Shown: positions 25,091-34,791, counted from the stretch's first letter. The stretch: DNA of 64,000 nt from an uncultured Pelagibacteraceae bacterium (GCA_902576765.1 CACGWH010000003.1:1-64000), one strand, 5' to 3'. Made by a program: numbers and translations. The notes: generated by a model not told the origin, from the sequence alone.

Positions 25091-26092
25091 TTATAACCAG
25101 CTGGGAATAGGTAAGTTTTTTTCCTTTAAAAAAGACTTATTAAACATCTTTGAGTTGTATTTGTCTGATCTATCACAAAGAATTGTTACAATTGTTTTTC
25201 CTGGACCTAGTTCTTTTCCTAACCTGATCGCACCTGCAATATTTACTCCACAACTCGTGCCCAAACTTAATCCTTCATTTTGAATTAAGTCATAAAGTAT
25301 TGGTAAAGATTCTTGATCACTGATTGAAAAAGCTCCATCTATTTGTGCTTCAGCAAAATTTTTAGTTATTCTACTTGAGCCAATTCCCTCAGTGATCGAT
25401 CCACCTTCTGCTTTTAATTCTCCATTAACTATATGATTATATAGAGCTGAGCCAGTTGGATCTGATAAATAAATCTTAATATCTTTATTTTTCTCTTTTA
25501 AGAATTTACTAACACCCCCTATAGTTCCCCCTGTTCCAGATGCACAAACAAATCCATCAACTTTACCATCTGTTTGCTCCCAAATCTCAGGACCGGTAGT
25601 TTCATAATGACCTCTTGCGTTTGCGGTGTTATCAAATTGATTTGCCCAAACTACACCATTATTGTTTGTACTTTTTAATTCCTCTGCAAGTCGTCCTGCA
25701 ACTTTCACATAGTTTCCATCATCTTTATAAGGCTTCGGCGGAACTAATCTAAGATCTGCACCAATATTTTTTAAAGTATCTTTTTTTTCTTGAGTTTGAT
25801 TGTCATTCATTACAATTATAGTTTTATAACCAAGGGAATTTCCTAAAAGACATATTCCTATTCCTGTGTTACCAGCAGTTCCTTCAACAACTATTCCGCC
25901 TTCAGATATTAACTTTTTTTCTTGAGCATCTTTTATTAACGCTAGCGCCGCTCTATCTTTAACTGATCCACCAGGATTTAAGTACTCAGCTTTGCCATAA
26001 ATATTACATCCAGTAATTTCTGAGGCTGCTTTTAATTTTATTAAAGGTGTATTCCCTATGGACTCAATAAAGTTATTTTTAATCTGTGTCAT
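25091..26092 (-). CDS. cysK: Cysteine synthase / O-acetylserine sulfhydrylase
   Basis: PLP enzyme forming L-cysteine from O-acetylserine and sulfide. The 333 residues carry the PLP-lysine motif NPGGSVKDRAA near residue 44, the phosphate-binding GTGGTIGG and the asparagine loop EGTAGNTGIG. Serine acetyltransferase is encoded immediately upstream, overlapping by one base, so the two likely form the cysteine synthase pair and are coupled. The C-terminus ends in SWL instead of the -I often seen. Homology to cystathionine beta-synthase-type variants is possible but the operon favours CysK. Confidence 0.88.
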   Translation of the reverse strand: MTQIKNNFIESIGNTPLIKLKAASEITGCNIYGKAEYLNPGGSVKDRAALALIKDAQEKKLISEGGIVVEGTAGNTGIGICLLGNSLGYKTIIVMNDNQTQEKKDTLKNIGADLRLVPPKPYKDDGNYVKVAGRLAEELKSTNNNGVVWANQFDNTANARGHYETTGPEIWEQTDGKVDGFVCASGTGGTIGGVSKFLKEKNKDIKIYLSDPTGSALYNHIVNGELKAEGGSITEGIGSSRITKNFAEAQIDGAFSISDQESLPILYDLIQNEGLSLGTSCGVNIAGAIRLGKELGPGKTIVTILCDRSDKYNSKMFNKSFLKEKNLPIPSWL

Positions 26093-26661
26093 TAATCTTT
26101 ATCTTTATCAGTAACTGCATAAGGCTGAAATCCTTTTGTAGCATCACCAACTCTTGTTGCTGGAATTCCTACCATTATTGATTTCTCTGGTACATTTTTA
26201 GTAACCACTGCATTTGCGCCGATTAAAGAATTTTTCCCAATAGTTATTGGCCCCAAAATCTGAGCTCCAGATCCAACTACAACATTATCTTCTAATGTTG
26301 GATGTCTTTTAGTATTTCGTTGGTCATTCGCATTTATACTTGGTGCAATTCCACCTAAAGTAACATTATGATAAATTGTTACATTATTTCCTATCTCAGA
26401 TGTCTCACCAATTACCACTCCCATACCATGATCAATGAATAAATTTTTGCCTATCTTTGCTTTTGGATGAATTTCAATTCCTGTTAAAAATCTTGAGAAT
26501 TGTGAAATGATTCTTGCAACTAAATCAAATTTTGCTATCGCAAAAAAATTTGCAATCTTATGAAAAAAAATAGCTTTAACACCTGGGTAAGTTAAGATTA
26601 AACTTAACTTTGATTTTGCCGCAGGATCTCGGTCAATTATAGATTGTAAAAAATCATTCAT
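26092..26661 (-). CDS. cysE: Serine O-acetyltransferase
   Basis: Acetylates L-serine with acetyl-CoA to O-acetylserine. It has the left-handed beta-helix hexapeptide region with [19 protein letters not shown] and IYHNVTLGG (catalytic His in DHG and HN), typical of CysE. Start chosen at the ATG at 26661, giving 189 residues, because the longer reading from 26751 would run into the divergent gene at 26744 and adds a hydrophobic stretch foreign to the family. No clear Shine-Dalgarno precedes it. It is transcribed into cysK. Confidence 0.87.
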   Translation of the reverse strand: MNDFLQSIIDRDPAAKSKLSLILTYPGVKAIFFHKIANFFAIAKFDLVARIISQFSRFLTGIEIHPKAKIGKNLFIDHGMGVVIGETSEIGNNVTIYHNVTLGGIAPSINANDQRNTKRHPTLEDNVVVGSGAQILGPITIGKNSLIGANAVVTKNVPEKSIMVGIPATRVGDATKGFQPYAVTDKDKD

Positions 26662-26682
26662 TTTTTTTGGGTTTTCTAACAG

Positions 26683-26711
26683 TTGATAAAAAAAAGTATA
26701 TACTTTATATA
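26683..26711 (+). promoter_or_regulatory. Candidate sigma-70 promoter for the VOC-family gene
   Basis: TTGATA (26683-26688) and TATATA (26706-26711) are separated by 17 bases, 33 bases before the ATG at 26744, with AAAGAGGG as Shine-Dalgarno. The 82-base region is shared with the divergent cysE promoter. Confidence 0.45.
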
Positions 26712-26743
26712 GGAACCATATACGCAATTTAAAGAGGGTTGAA

Positions 26744-27154
26744 ATGTACAAAAATACTAACTGCTTCCATTTGGCTATTCCTTGTGGAGATTTAGAAACA
26801 GCAAAGAAATTTTATAGCGAAACTCTTGGCTGTAGACTCGATAACGCTGCTCAAGAATGGGCAGATGTTGATTTTTGGGGAAACGAATTAACACTTCATG
26901 CAAGTGAGCACAAATTAGATAATGAAAGACACGATGTTGATATGGGAAATGTTTCAGTTCCTCATTTTGGAGTTCATTTATCAAGAAAAGATTTTGATGC
27001 TCTTAAGAAGAGGTTGAAGGAAAAAGGTGCAAAATACTATGACGAGCCTTATCTAAGATTTAAAGGCACAAAGTATGAGCAAGAAACTTTTTTTGTTAAA
27101 GATCCTAACGAAAATATTTTAGAGATAAAGACATTAACTGCTAACGCAGAATAA
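26744..27154 (+). CDS. VOC-superfamily protein (glyoxalase/dioxygenase-like)
   Basis: 136 residues with the paired beta-alpha-beta-beta-beta modules of the vicinal-oxygen-chelate fold. Potential metal ligands are the His in [10 protein letters not shown], the His in [10 protein letters not shown] and the Glu in ENILEIKTL. Substrate is unknown; members are glyoxalases, isomerases, antibiotic-binding proteins and dioxygenases. It has a clear promoter and Shine-Dalgarno, and is followed after 12 bases by a LysE-type exporter. Confidence 0.8.
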   Translation: MYKNTNCFHLAIPCGDLETAKKFYSETLGCRLDNAAQEWADVDFWGNELTLHASEHKLDNERHDVDMGNVSVPHFGVHLSRKDFDALKKRLKEKGAKYYDEPYLRFKGTKYEQETFFVKDPNENILEIKTLTANAE

Positions 27155-27166
27155 TTTAAGCCTTTA

Positions 27167-27775
27167 ATGGAATACCTAGTATTAGGATTCTTCACTGGCC
27201 TAAGTTTAATTTTAGCCATAGGTGCACAAAATATCTTTGTAATAGAACAAGGTCTAAAAAAACAACATATTTTTTTAGTCTGTCTTGTTTGTTCTCTGTC
27301 AGATTTTATCTTGATATTTTTTGGAATTTTTCTTTTCCATTATTTCATTCAATATTTTAACAATACTATTGAATTAATATTTAATGTACTTTTAGTAATT
27401 TTTTTAATTTATTTTATTTATTCCAAAATAAAATCTTTTAATTCAAAAGTTATCTTTGAAAATCAAGTTGAAAATATTTCTAAGATCAATATTTTTTTTA
27501 AAACTTTGGGTTTTACTTATTTAAATCCACATGTTTATTCAGATACAGTTTTCTTTTTAGGTAATTTTTCAAAAAATTTCATACTTTACCAAAAATTAAT
27601 ATTTGGCTTAGGAGCCTCAATAGCTTCTTTTATTTTCTTTTTTTCAATTGGATATTTATCTAAGTATCTTTCACAATATGCTCAAAATAAAAAGATATGG
27701 AATATAATTAATGTATTTATTATAAGTTTTATGAGTTTACTTACAATTTATGTAATCTTAGAAGTAATTAATTAG
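27167..27775 (+). CDS. LysE/ArgO-family amino acid exporter
   Basis: Inner-membrane exporter of basic or other amino acids. 202 residues, about six hydrophobic helices; the N-terminal FFTGLSLILAIGAQNIFVIEQG is characteristic of LysE/ArgO, as is TYLNPHVYSDTVFFLG in the middle. No ATG alternative. It follows the VOC gene and its end overlaps the converging HisD-like gene by 8 bases. The exact substrate cannot be read from the sequence. Confidence 0.85.
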   Translation: MEYLVLGFFTGLSLILAIGAQNIFVIEQGLKKQHIFLVCLVCSLSDFILIFFGIFLFHYFIQYFNNTIELIFNVLLVIFLIYFIYSKIKSFNSKVIFENQVENISKINIFFKTLGFTYLNPHVYSDTVFFLGNFSKNFILYQKLIFGLGASIASFIFFFSIGYLSKYLSQYAQNKKIWNIINVFIISFMSLLTIYVILEVIN

Positions 27776-29054
27776 AATATCCGTATTTTCTTAATCTTAC
27801 ATCACCAGTTCTTGCATGAGCTTCCATGCCCTCGTATCTAGAAATTCTAGCGGCAGCAGCTCCAACAAGTTCTGTGGACTCTTTAGTCATTCTCTGGAAA
27901 CTTAAAGTTTTAATAAATTTACCAACAAATAAACCACCCGTATATCTGCCAGCACCTTTAGTTGGAAGGATATGATTTGTTCCAGAACATTTATCCCCAT
28001 AAGCAACAGTTGTTTCTTCACCTACAAACAAAGACCCATAATTTGTTAATCTTTCGTGGAACCACTTTAAATTTTCTGTTTGAACTTCTAAATGTTCAGG
28101 CGCATATTCATCGCTTATTTTTACCATTTCTTCATCTGTGTCACAAAGAATTACCTCACCGTAATCTCTCCAAGCAGCATCAGCATTAGTTCTTGGTATC
28201 TCTGGGAGTTCGGCAATTAATTCTGGAACTCTTTTCATTACTTTTTCTGCAAGTTCTTTACTCGTTGTATATAACCAACAAGGAGAATTATAACCATGTT
28301 CAGCTTGACCAACTAAATCCACTGCAACAATTTCTGGATCTGCTTTTGCATCAGCAATTATTCCAATTTCGGTTGGACCTGCAAATAAATCAATACCAAC
28401 TTTTCCAAATAAAATTCTTTTAGCTTCAGCTACAAATTGGTTTCCTGGACCCACAATAATATCTGCTGAAGGATTTTTAAATAATCCATTAGTCATTGCA
28501 GCGATTGCAGGAACACCACCTAAATTTAATATTACATCAGCTCCACAAAGATCAGCCGTATAAACTATAGTGGGGTGGGCACCAACACCTTCCTTAGGTG
28601 GACTGCATGCGATTATATTTTTTACACCTGCAACTTTTGCTGTGGTAACACTCATTACTGCTGAGGCTATGTGAGCATATCTTCCACCAGGAATGTAACA
28701 TCCTGCGGTATTTACTGGTACTAATTTTTGCCCAGCGTATAAACCGTTAGATAGCTCTACTTCAAAATCTTGGCCGTAGTTTTTTAATTGGGCTTCAGCA
28801 AATTTTCTTACTCTTTCATAAGAAAATTGAATATCATCTTTTGTTTTTTGATCTAAAGTTTTTTTAATTTCCTCAATTCTTTCTTTTGATACAACAATTT
28901 CACCATCATATTTATCAAATTTTTTTGTTAAATCGATGCATCCTTGTTCTTTAGTTTTTTCAATGTCCTTTAATAAATCTTGAACAATTCCGGTTGTTTT
29001 GGTGTCATCAGTTGATGATGTCTTAGGTGATTTTTTTAAATATGTGATTGCCAT
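27768..29054 (-). CDS. Histidinol-dehydrogenase-family enzyme, probable sulfopropanediol dehydrogenase (HpsN-like)
   Basis: NAD-dependent, zinc-containing alcohol-to-acid dehydrogenase, 428 residues. HisD-family motifs are seen: YIPGGRYAHIASAVMSV, IVGPGNQFVAEAKR, FAGPTEIGIIAD, the zinc-region GQAEHGYNSP and APEHLEVQ. It lacks the context of histidine biosynthesis and sits in an operon with a TauABC-like transporter, an Ldh_2-type dehydrogenase and phosphate acetyltransferase. This favours HpsN, which oxidises 2,3-dihydroxypropane-1-sulfonate to sulfolactate. HisD itself is not excluded by sequence alone, but the context and the family branch speak against it. Confidence 0.8.
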   Translation of the reverse strand: MAITYLKKSPKTSSTDDTKTTGIVQDLLKDIEKTKEQGCIDLTKKFDKYDGEIVVSKERIEEIKKTLDQKTKDDIQFSYERVRKFAEAQLKNYGQDFEVELSNGLYAGQKLVPVNTAGCYIPGGRYAHIASAVMSVTTAKVAGVKNIIACSPPKEGVGAHPTIVYTADLCGADVILNLGGVPAIAAMTNGLFKNPSADIIVGPGNQFVAEAKRILFGKVGIDLFAGPTEIGIIADAKADPEIVAVDLVGQAEHGYNSPCWLYTTSKELAEKVMKRVPELIAELPEIPRTNADAAWRDYGEVILCDTDEEMVKISDEYAPEHLEVQTENLKWFHERLTNYGSLFVGEETTVAYGDKCSGTNHILPTKGAGRYTGGLFVGKFIKTLSFQRMTKESTELVGAAAARISRYEGMEAHARTGDVRLRKYGYSN

Positions 29055-29115
29055 TATTTTCTCTTATTATGAATGAATTATTTAAGACAATTTTGATTTT
29101 TTTGCAATCAAACAA

Positions 29116-30027
29116 TTAATCTAATGCTACAACAGCTGCAGCTATTGATGCTAGTCTTGCTGGTGCATCATCTGAACGGCTAGTAATTACGACTGGTACT
29201 TTTCCGCCAACTACTACTCCTGCTGCACACGCACCACAAAAATATATTAACATTTTTACCAATCCATTACCTGTTTCAACATTAGGAACTAACAATACAT
29301 CTGCCATTCCAGCAACATCATTTTTTATTCCTTTAATTGCTGCAGATTTTTTTGAGATACTATTATCAAATGCGAGTGGACCAAAAACATCTGCATTAAG
29401 ATTTTCTTTTTTTGCTAATTTTGTTAATTCATCAGCTTCTTTGGAACTAGTGATGCTATCAAGAACTTCCTCCGTTGCAGAAAGAATTGCGATTTTAGGT
29501 CTTTCTATTCCAATTCTATTCGAAAAATTTATCACATTTTTTAATATATGCATTTTAGTTTTAACATTAGGCAAAACATTTAAAGCACCATCAGTTATGA
29601 TTAGTGGTTTATCCTCTTTATCTAAGGTCATATGCCAAATATGACTTAATCTAGTTTTTCCCAACAAATTATATTCTCTTTTTAAAACTTCTTTCATCAG
29701 TACATCTGTATGAATATGACCTTTAACTATAATCTTAACTTTTTCTTCTTTAGCAAGTTTAGCAGCGATTGCAGCAGTATTGTTTTCCACAGGTTCATGA
29801 ATGATTTCATATTTAGAAATATCCCATTTTAAATCTTCAGCACATTTTAAAATTTCTTTTTCATCACCAATAAAGACAGGTTCAATTAAATTCTCATTCA
29901 CTGCGTCTTGAGCTGAGAGCATAGGTAAAGGTTTACCAGCATTGACTATAGCCACTTTAACTCCTTTTTTTGAATGAGCTACATCCAGTAGGTTATTAGG
30001 ACAAATTATTTCTTTATTTGAGAGCAT
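29116..30027 (-). CDS. Phosphate acetyl/butyryltransferase (Pta-like)
   Basis: 303-residue PTA_PTB-family enzyme that would convert acetyl phosphate and CoA to acetyl-CoA. Family segments: IVKGHIHTDVLMKEVL, the TDGALNVLPN loop, and the C-terminal DVLLVPNVETGNG and SRSDDAPARLAS. In sulfonate degraders this enzyme takes the acetyl phosphate formed by Xsc from sulfoacetaldehyde. Xsc is not in the window, so the link is inferred. It lies 2 bases after the Ldh_2-type gene and 61 bases before the HpsN-like gene. Confidence 0.84.
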   Translation of the reverse strand: MLSNKEIICPNNLLDVAHSKKGVKVAIVNAGKPLPMLSAQDAVNENLIEPVFIGDEKEILKCAEDLKWDISKYEIIHEPVENNTAAIAAKLAKEEKVKIIVKGHIHTDVLMKEVLKREYNLLGKTRLSHIWHMTLDKEDKPLIITDGALNVLPNVKTKMHILKNVINFSNRIGIERPKIAILSATEEVLDSITSSKEADELTKLAKKENLNADVFGPLAFDNSISKKSAAIKGIKNDVAGMADVLLVPNVETGNGLVKMLIYFCGACAAGVVVGGKVPVVITSRSDDAPARLASIAAAVVALD

Positions 30028-30029
30028 AA

Positions 30030-31049
30030 CTACCTTTTAAGTAATTCTAAATCTTTCTTAATTATCTTAGAAATTTTAATTTCTTTTTTTGAATTCATTA
30101 TAAATCTTTTATATTTATTTTGACCAGGATAAACAATTTCTTTTACTCCTTTAATTTTTGGCAATCTTTTAATCTTATTAATATTATCTTTAATTCTTTT
30201 ATTATAGTTGTTTACGAATAAATTTGTTTTAAATGTGATAAATAGATGTCCAATATTTTGTGGACCACTGAAATCATCAAAAGGATCCTTAACTCTTCCA
30301 GCATGGTTTCCACCAGTTAGCACACCACTTAGTATATCAACCATCCAAGCTAAACCGGATCCTTTAAAATTTGCGATAGGTAACTGGACACCTTCAAGTG
30401 CTTTTTTTGCGTTAGTGGTTGGTTTTCCAAACTTATCAAGCGCAACACCCACAGGTATTTTTTGATTATTTTTTTCAGCAAATCTGATTTTACCTCTGTT
30501 AATCATTGAAATCGAGGTATCTAAGATGAAGGGAACTTTAGAGCCTGTTGGTGTTCCAAAACAAATTGGATTTGTACCAAATAAACTTTTTAAAGATCCA
30601 TGAGGTGCAACAGCTGGAGGCGCATTTGTATAAATCATCGTAATTAAATTTTTTTTAACTGCTTGCTCGGCATAATAGCCAGATAGACCATAGTGACCGC
30701 TTTTTTTAACAGCAACCATTCCAATACCAGTTTTTTTTGCATTTTTGATTGCTTGTTTGATTGCTATATCAGCTGCAACAAATCCAATACTATCATTAGC
30801 ATCAACTAATGAAATTGATTGTGAAATTCTTCTAATTTTGATTTTGGGTTTTGGATTTATAACTTTTTTTTTAAGTCTGTCACAGTACATTTTCAACCTT
30901 GATAATCCATGTCCATATGCTCCAACTAACTCTGCGTTGATTAAAGCATTTGATGAAATTAAAGCATGACTTTTCTTAAGACCAAATTTTTTAAAAATTA
31001 GAATAACTTCTTTTTTTAGATTTTTTATTTTCAAATTATCCTTTTCCAC
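30030..31049 (-). CDS. Malate/lactate/sulfolactate-type dehydrogenase (Ldh_2 family)
   Basis: NAD(P)-dependent 2-hydroxyacid dehydrogenase of the MDH2/Ldh_2 fold, 339 residues. Recognisable are AELVGAYGHGLSRLKMY, SGHYGLSGYYAEQA with the family catalytic His, TNAPPAVAPHG and GTNPICFGTP. ComC and SlcC (sulfolactate dehydrogenases) belong here, and the operon with tauABC-like, pta and hpsN-like genes makes a sulfolactate substrate likely. The C-terminus is unusually lysine-rich. Its start overlaps the TauC-like gene by 14 bases, implying coupling. Confidence 0.8.
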   Translation of the reverse strand: MEKDNLKIKNLKKEVILIFKKFGLKKSHALISSNALINAELVGAYGHGLSRLKMYCDRLKKKVINPKPKIKIRRISQSISLVDANDSIGFVAADIAIKQAIKNAKKTGIGMVAVKKSGHYGLSGYYAEQAVKKNLITMIYTNAPPAVAPHGSLKSLFGTNPICFGTPTGSKVPFILDTSISMINRGKIRFAEKNNQKIPVGVALDKFGKPTTNAKKALEGVQLPIANFKGSGLAWMVDILSGVLTGGNHAGRVKDPFDDFSGPQNIGHLFITFKTNLFVNNYNKRIKDNINKIKRLPKIKGVKEIVYPGQNKYKRFIMNSKKEIKISKIIKKDLELLKR

Positions 31050-32961
31050 GCCAAGGAATAGTTTTATCTATAATTTTTCTCAATGTTACATCAAACAATA
31101 ATCCCAGCATTCCCATTATAAATATTGTGATCCAAATGACTTCATATTGAAAATATTTTTTTGCAACGTTTTCAACAAATCCTATTCCAGTTGTTCCCGC
31201 TAAGAATTCAGCTGCAACTAAAGTACCCCAACACATACCAACAGCTACTCTAATTCCAGTTAAAATTTCTGGTAATGAATTAGGGAAAATTACATATCTT
31301 AATATTTGTTTCTTTGATGCACCTAAAGAATGAGCTGCATGAATTTTTGATAATTGAGTTCCTGAAGCCCCAGCTCTTGCTGAAATAATCATAATAGATA
31401 AAGAGACCATAAATAATAAAAATACTTTTCCAGTATTATCAATTCCTAAAACAGATATGATAAGAGGAGCCCAGGCTAATGGAGGTACAGGCCTATAAAG
31501 TTCAATTAATGGGTCAAAAAAACCCTTAGCAAATCTATTTAACCCCATGAATAAACCTAATGGAACACCAATAAGAATTCCAAAGACCAATCCTAAAAAT
31601 ACTCTTAAAAAAGAGTCCCAAATATGACCATAAGGAACTGGTACTTTAAATAATTTAAAGTCACCAGTTACTGCTTTTAAAACATAACCTTTGAAGTTTT
31701 GTTTCACTACTCCATCCTCACTATGAACAGGATATTGACCTGGAAGAATGTCTGCTATCCAATCTGGTAAAATAAATCCAATCATTTTACTTACATCAAC
31801 CATATCAATCCATAACAGTGGAATATCTTTATAACCAACACTTGGATTTAACATTAGTGCAAATTTATTAAATGTATCGGATGGTTTTGGTAGCCATCTT
31901 CCAGATCCTTGTTCTGAACAGCTTGGACCGCTGGCAACTATTGTTCCTGCAGGAAATAAAAAGATATCAATAAATCTTAATCCACCTTGAGCTTCTTTTT
32001 GCGCTTTATCAAATTTAACAATAGCATTTTGCATTCTATTTAAAGCATTTGGTGGATAGATGCTCGCAAATTCTATTCTTCTAGCAATTTTAACGATATT
32101 CTTTGCATATGTAGATGCTATTTCTTCAGTATCATTTAAATTTTTTCTGTAGGATTTAATTTCATCTTTAAGTTCTTTAATTTGAGTTTTAAATTGGGGA
32201 TTGTGATTCCTTAATTTGAAAAATTCTTCACTTATCAAATTTAATTCTTCTGCAGCAGCATGAAATTTTAAACCTCTATCAGTTGCAGGAATTAAAGGTA
32301 CCTCTATTGTATTTTCTATAGACCCAGTTCCCGCACTTACTTTAACAATTCCCCAACCACCTTCTTCACTAACAGCTTTTTGTCTTTCATTAAATTCTTG
32401 CTCTGTTTCAAATGGATAATCTTGTTTTCTAAAATTTTCTGTTAAAAGATTAATTTTACCAGTTATATCTTCAATCTTTTGCTTGGTATCGATTTCGAGT
32501 AAGTCTTCATTAGTTAATAATGGAATTAATTGATTAGTTTTATCGATAAAATTTGTAAGGATTGTTTTTTGCTGATTATTTAATTCACTTGAATTTTGTA
32601 TTTCCTCTTTAATTAATTTAAGATTTTTATTCTCTTTTTTTATCTGTGAAGTGCTTTTGAATTCTCTTTCCTCTATAGGAAATTGATATTTCAATCCTAA
32701 TAAAGAGTCGTTTACTTTTGCTACCTGGCAAAGTTCATTAGCGGATTTTGGATAAAAACCTTTCGCTATATCCCAAGAATAATAAAGCCAAATTAAAAGA
32801 AGAAAACTACTACCTACAATTACCCAATGAGTACCCCCTCTAGCTCTTTCTGGATTTCCAAATACCGCGTCAACCTTCTCGGTTCTTATCAATCGTCTTC
32901 CATAAAGAATACAACCAACAACGGCAAAGAAGATTAAAAAAGTAACTATCTGTGTTAACAT
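31036..32961 (-). CDS. Taurine/sulfonate ABC permease (TauC-like) with a very long N-terminal extension
   Basis: 641 residues, more than twice the usual 250-280 of TauC/SsuC. Two N-terminal hydrophobic helices (about 4-20 and 47-63) enclose a cytoplasmic loop, then about 300 mostly helical, charged residues follow, with coiled-coil-like stretches near 100-175 and 240-300 and an EGGWGIVKVSAG segment; topology puts this part in the periplasm. A normal permease core starts near residue 440, with PVPPLAWAPLIISVLG and the EAA-like loop AAHSLGASKKQILRYVIFPNSLPEI. It follows the ATPase gene with no gap. The extension could interact with the binding protein; that is a guess. Confidence 0.85.
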   Translation of the reverse strand: MLTQIVTFLIFFAVVGCILYGRRLIRTEKVDAVFGNPERARGGTHWVIVGSSFLLLIWLYYSWDIAKGFYPKSANELCQVAKVNDSLLGLKYQFPIEEREFKSTSQIKKENKNLKLIKEEIQNSSELNNQQKTILTNFIDKTNQLIPLLTNEDLLEIDTKQKIEDITGKINLLTENFRKQDYPFETEQEFNERQKAVSEEGGWGIVKVSAGTGSIENTIEVPLIPATDRGLKFHAAAEELNLISEEFFKLRNHNPQFKTQIKELKDEIKSYRKNLNDTEEIASTYAKNIVKIARRIEFASIYPPNALNRMQNAIVKFDKAQKEAQGGLRFIDIFLFPAGTIVASGPSCSEQGSGRWLPKPSDTFNKFALMLNPSVGYKDIPLLWIDMVDVSKMIGFILPDWIADILPGQYPVHSEDGVVKQNFKGYVLKAVTGDFKLFKVPVPYGHIWDSFLRVFLGLVFGILIGVPLGLFMGLNRFAKGFFDPLIELYRPVPPLAWAPLIISVLGIDNTGKVFLLFMVSLSIMIISARAGASGTQLSKIHAAHSLGASKKQILRYVIFPNSLPEILTGIRVAVGMCWGTLVAAEFLAGTTGIGFVENVAKKYFQYEVIWITIFIMGMLGLLFDVTLRKIIDKTIPWRGKG

Positions 32962-33759
32962 TTAATTTTCTTTCCCCATAATTTCTTCTTCCATATTCCA
33001 AATCATCTCTAAAATTTCCTCTCTTTTTGCAGAAAATTCTTTATTCTTTTTTATTTCTCTTAAATCTTCTTTTAATCCCATTGAGGCAAATGGAAGATTA
33101 TATTCTTTATGTATTCTTCCTGGTCTTGGTGCCATCACATACAATCTTTCGCCAAGTAACAAAGCTTCTTCGACTGAGTGAGTGATGAGAATTATAGTTT
33201 TTCCAGTTTCTTTCCAAATTTTAAGAACCAAAGACTGCATCTTTTCTCTTGTTAAAGCATCAAGCGCACCTAATGGTTCGTCCATTAAAATTAAATCTGG
33301 ATCATTAATTAGACATCTTGCAAGAGCAACTCTTTGCTGCATTCCTCCAGATAATTGATAAGTTGGTGTATTACCAAAACCTTTGAGTCCAACAATTTCT
33401 AACCATTCATCAACTTTTTTTTGAGTTTTTATTGGATCCTCATTTTTCATTCTTAATCCAAAGTTGACATTTTCAGCTACAGTCAACCATTCAAATAAAG
33501 CACCTTGTTGAAAAACCATTCCTCTCTCGACACCTGGACCATCGATTTCTTTATCATTAAGAGTTATCGTTCCTGAGGTTGGTCTGATAAATCCTGCTGT
33601 AATATTTAATAAAGTTGTTTTCCCACATCCAGAGGGACCAAGAACTGTTAAAAGTTCTCCTTTTTTTAGAGTGAAATTTAAATCCTTTAAAGCATGAACA
33701 GTTTCTCCCTTTGGAGTTTTAAAAATCATATTTAGATTTTGAGAAATAAGATCACTCAT
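32962..33759 (-). CDS. Taurine/sulfonate ABC transporter ATP-binding protein (TauB-like)
   Basis: 265 residues, single ABC domain: Walker A GPSGCGKTT near residue 41, Q-loop in MVFQQGALFEW, signature LSGGMQQR, Walker B LILMDEPLGALD, and the H-loop ITHSVEEAL. This sequence style is that of NitT/TauT-family ATPases. Its stop abuts the start of the permease gene. A hairpin terminator lies between it and the binding-protein gene upstream. Confidence 0.88.
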   Translation of the reverse strand: MSDLISQNLNMIFKTPKGETVHALKDLNFTLKKGELLTVLGPSGCGKTTLLNITAGFIRPTSGTITLNDKEIDGPGVERGMVFQQGALFEWLTVAENVNFGLRMKNEDPIKTQKKVDEWLEIVGLKGFGNTPTYQLSGGMQQRVALARCLINDPDLILMDEPLGALDALTREKMQSLVLKIWKETGKTIILITHSVEEALLLGERLYVMAPRPGRIHKEYNLPFASMGLKEDLREIKKNKEFSAKREEILEMIWNMEEEIMGKEN

Positions 33760-33791
33760 AAAGAAACTTTATATTAGAATTTTTTATAAAA

Positions 33792-33827
33792 AAATAGGCA
33801 CCAATTTATTAAAATTGGCGCCTATTT
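33792..33827 (-). terminator. Hairpin with T-run after the TauA-like gene
   Basis: AAATAGGC and CCAATTT pair with AAATTGG and GCCTATTT around a 4-base loop, with one A/C mismatch. On the minus strand a T-run follows. It lies 23 bases after the binding-protein stop and before the ATPase gene, the same placement as in the sugar transporter at 3974-4004. Confidence 0.85.
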
Positions 33828-33849
33828 AAATTTATGTATACCTTTAAAA

Positions 33850-34791
33850 TTATAAAGGTAAGAAACTAGTGTCTACGTTTCCTCTTGGTGTTCCCATTCC
33901 TTTTAAGAATGCATCAAGATTTCCACTTTCCATAGATTGTTTTGTTTCTTCTGGAGTTAGGAATTTGAAACCACTTAAAGTTTCTTTCATATCGGCAACT
34001 TTCATTTCAGAAGCTTTTGACATTGAATTCATATCGCTTTTTCCAGCTCTATATCTTGCATTAGCTTCATGTGTTACTTCGATGAAAGTTCTTAACATCC
34101 CTGGGTTTTCCTTCATGAACTTTGTAGTTACAGAAGTAATATCTATACCCAAGATTCCAGCATCTCTAGCCTCTTGTACTGTAAGCAATCTAGATCCAAC
34201 TGCAGTTGCAGCTTTGATAGAGTTACCACCAAATAAACATGCCATTACAACATCGCCACTTACTAGTGCAGCAGCTCCTTCTTCAGGATCCATTTGAATG
34301 ATATCCATTTTTTTTCTATCAGCTCCAACAACTTTCATACTTTCATCAAAAACATATTCAGCCATTGTTCCAAGTGGAACAGCAACTTTTTTTCCTTCTA
34401 ATTCAGTTGCATTTGCTTTTGTAATACCAGAAGCATTAGATGTTACACAAGTTGTACCACCCATTCCGTATTCCATTGCAATATCAACAAGTTTGATAGG
34501 TGCTTTTGATTTAACCGCATTAATGAAAGGAACTAAACCTTGTGAATAAGATATATCAATGTCTCCAGCTAACATAGCATCAGTCATTGCCCCACCGTTA
34601 GTGAAATTTGTCCACTTAACTGGAACTCCTAAAGCTTTAGCAAAGTTTTTTTTCATCATATCTTCAAGGTTTGGACTTGGCCATTCTAAAAAGTAAGCAA
34701 CCCTTACTTCGTTCGCAGCTGAATTAGCAACTGAGATTGAAAGATTAAGAGCTACAAAACATCCAAGAATAAAACTTATTATTTTTTTCAT
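33850..34791 (-). CDS. Taurine/sulfonate-binding periplasmic protein (TauA-like)
   Basis: Binds the sulfonate and delivers it to the TauBC-like complex. 313 residues with a Sec signal (residues 1-25, ending NSA-ANE) and a NMT1/TauA-like fold; segments VRVAYFLEWPSPN, GDIDISYSQGLVPFINAV and the FGGNSIKAATAVGSRLL region fit TauA. A binding protein alone cannot distinguish taurine from isethionate or DHPS. First gene of the minus-strand sulfonate operon; the 181-base spacer with the divergent aminotransferase holds both promoters. Confidence 0.86.
   Translation of the reverse strand: MKKIISFILGCFVALNLSISVANSAANEVRVAYFLEWPSPNLEDMMKKNFAKALGVPVKWTNFTNGGAMTDAMLAGDIDISYSQGLVPFINAVKSKAPIKLVDIAMEYGMGGTTCVTSNASGITKANATELEGKKVAVPLGTMAEYVFDESMKVVGADRKKMDIIQMDPEEGAAALVSGDVVMACLFGGNSIKAATAVGSRLLTVQEARDAGILGIDITSVTTKFMKENPGMLRTFIEVTHEANARYRAGKSDMNSMSKASEMKVADMKETLSGFKFLTPEETKQSMESGNLDAFLKGMGTPRGNVDTSFLPL

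Noticed and set aside
25077-25101. GCTGGT/ACCAGC hairpin as a terminator of cysK
   Set aside because: Six-base stem with a 13-base loop, partly inside the cysK coding end and without a T-run.
26092-26751. Longer cysE start at 26751
   Set aside because: It overlaps the divergent gene at 26744 and its promoter and adds a hydrophobic stretch not typical of CysE.
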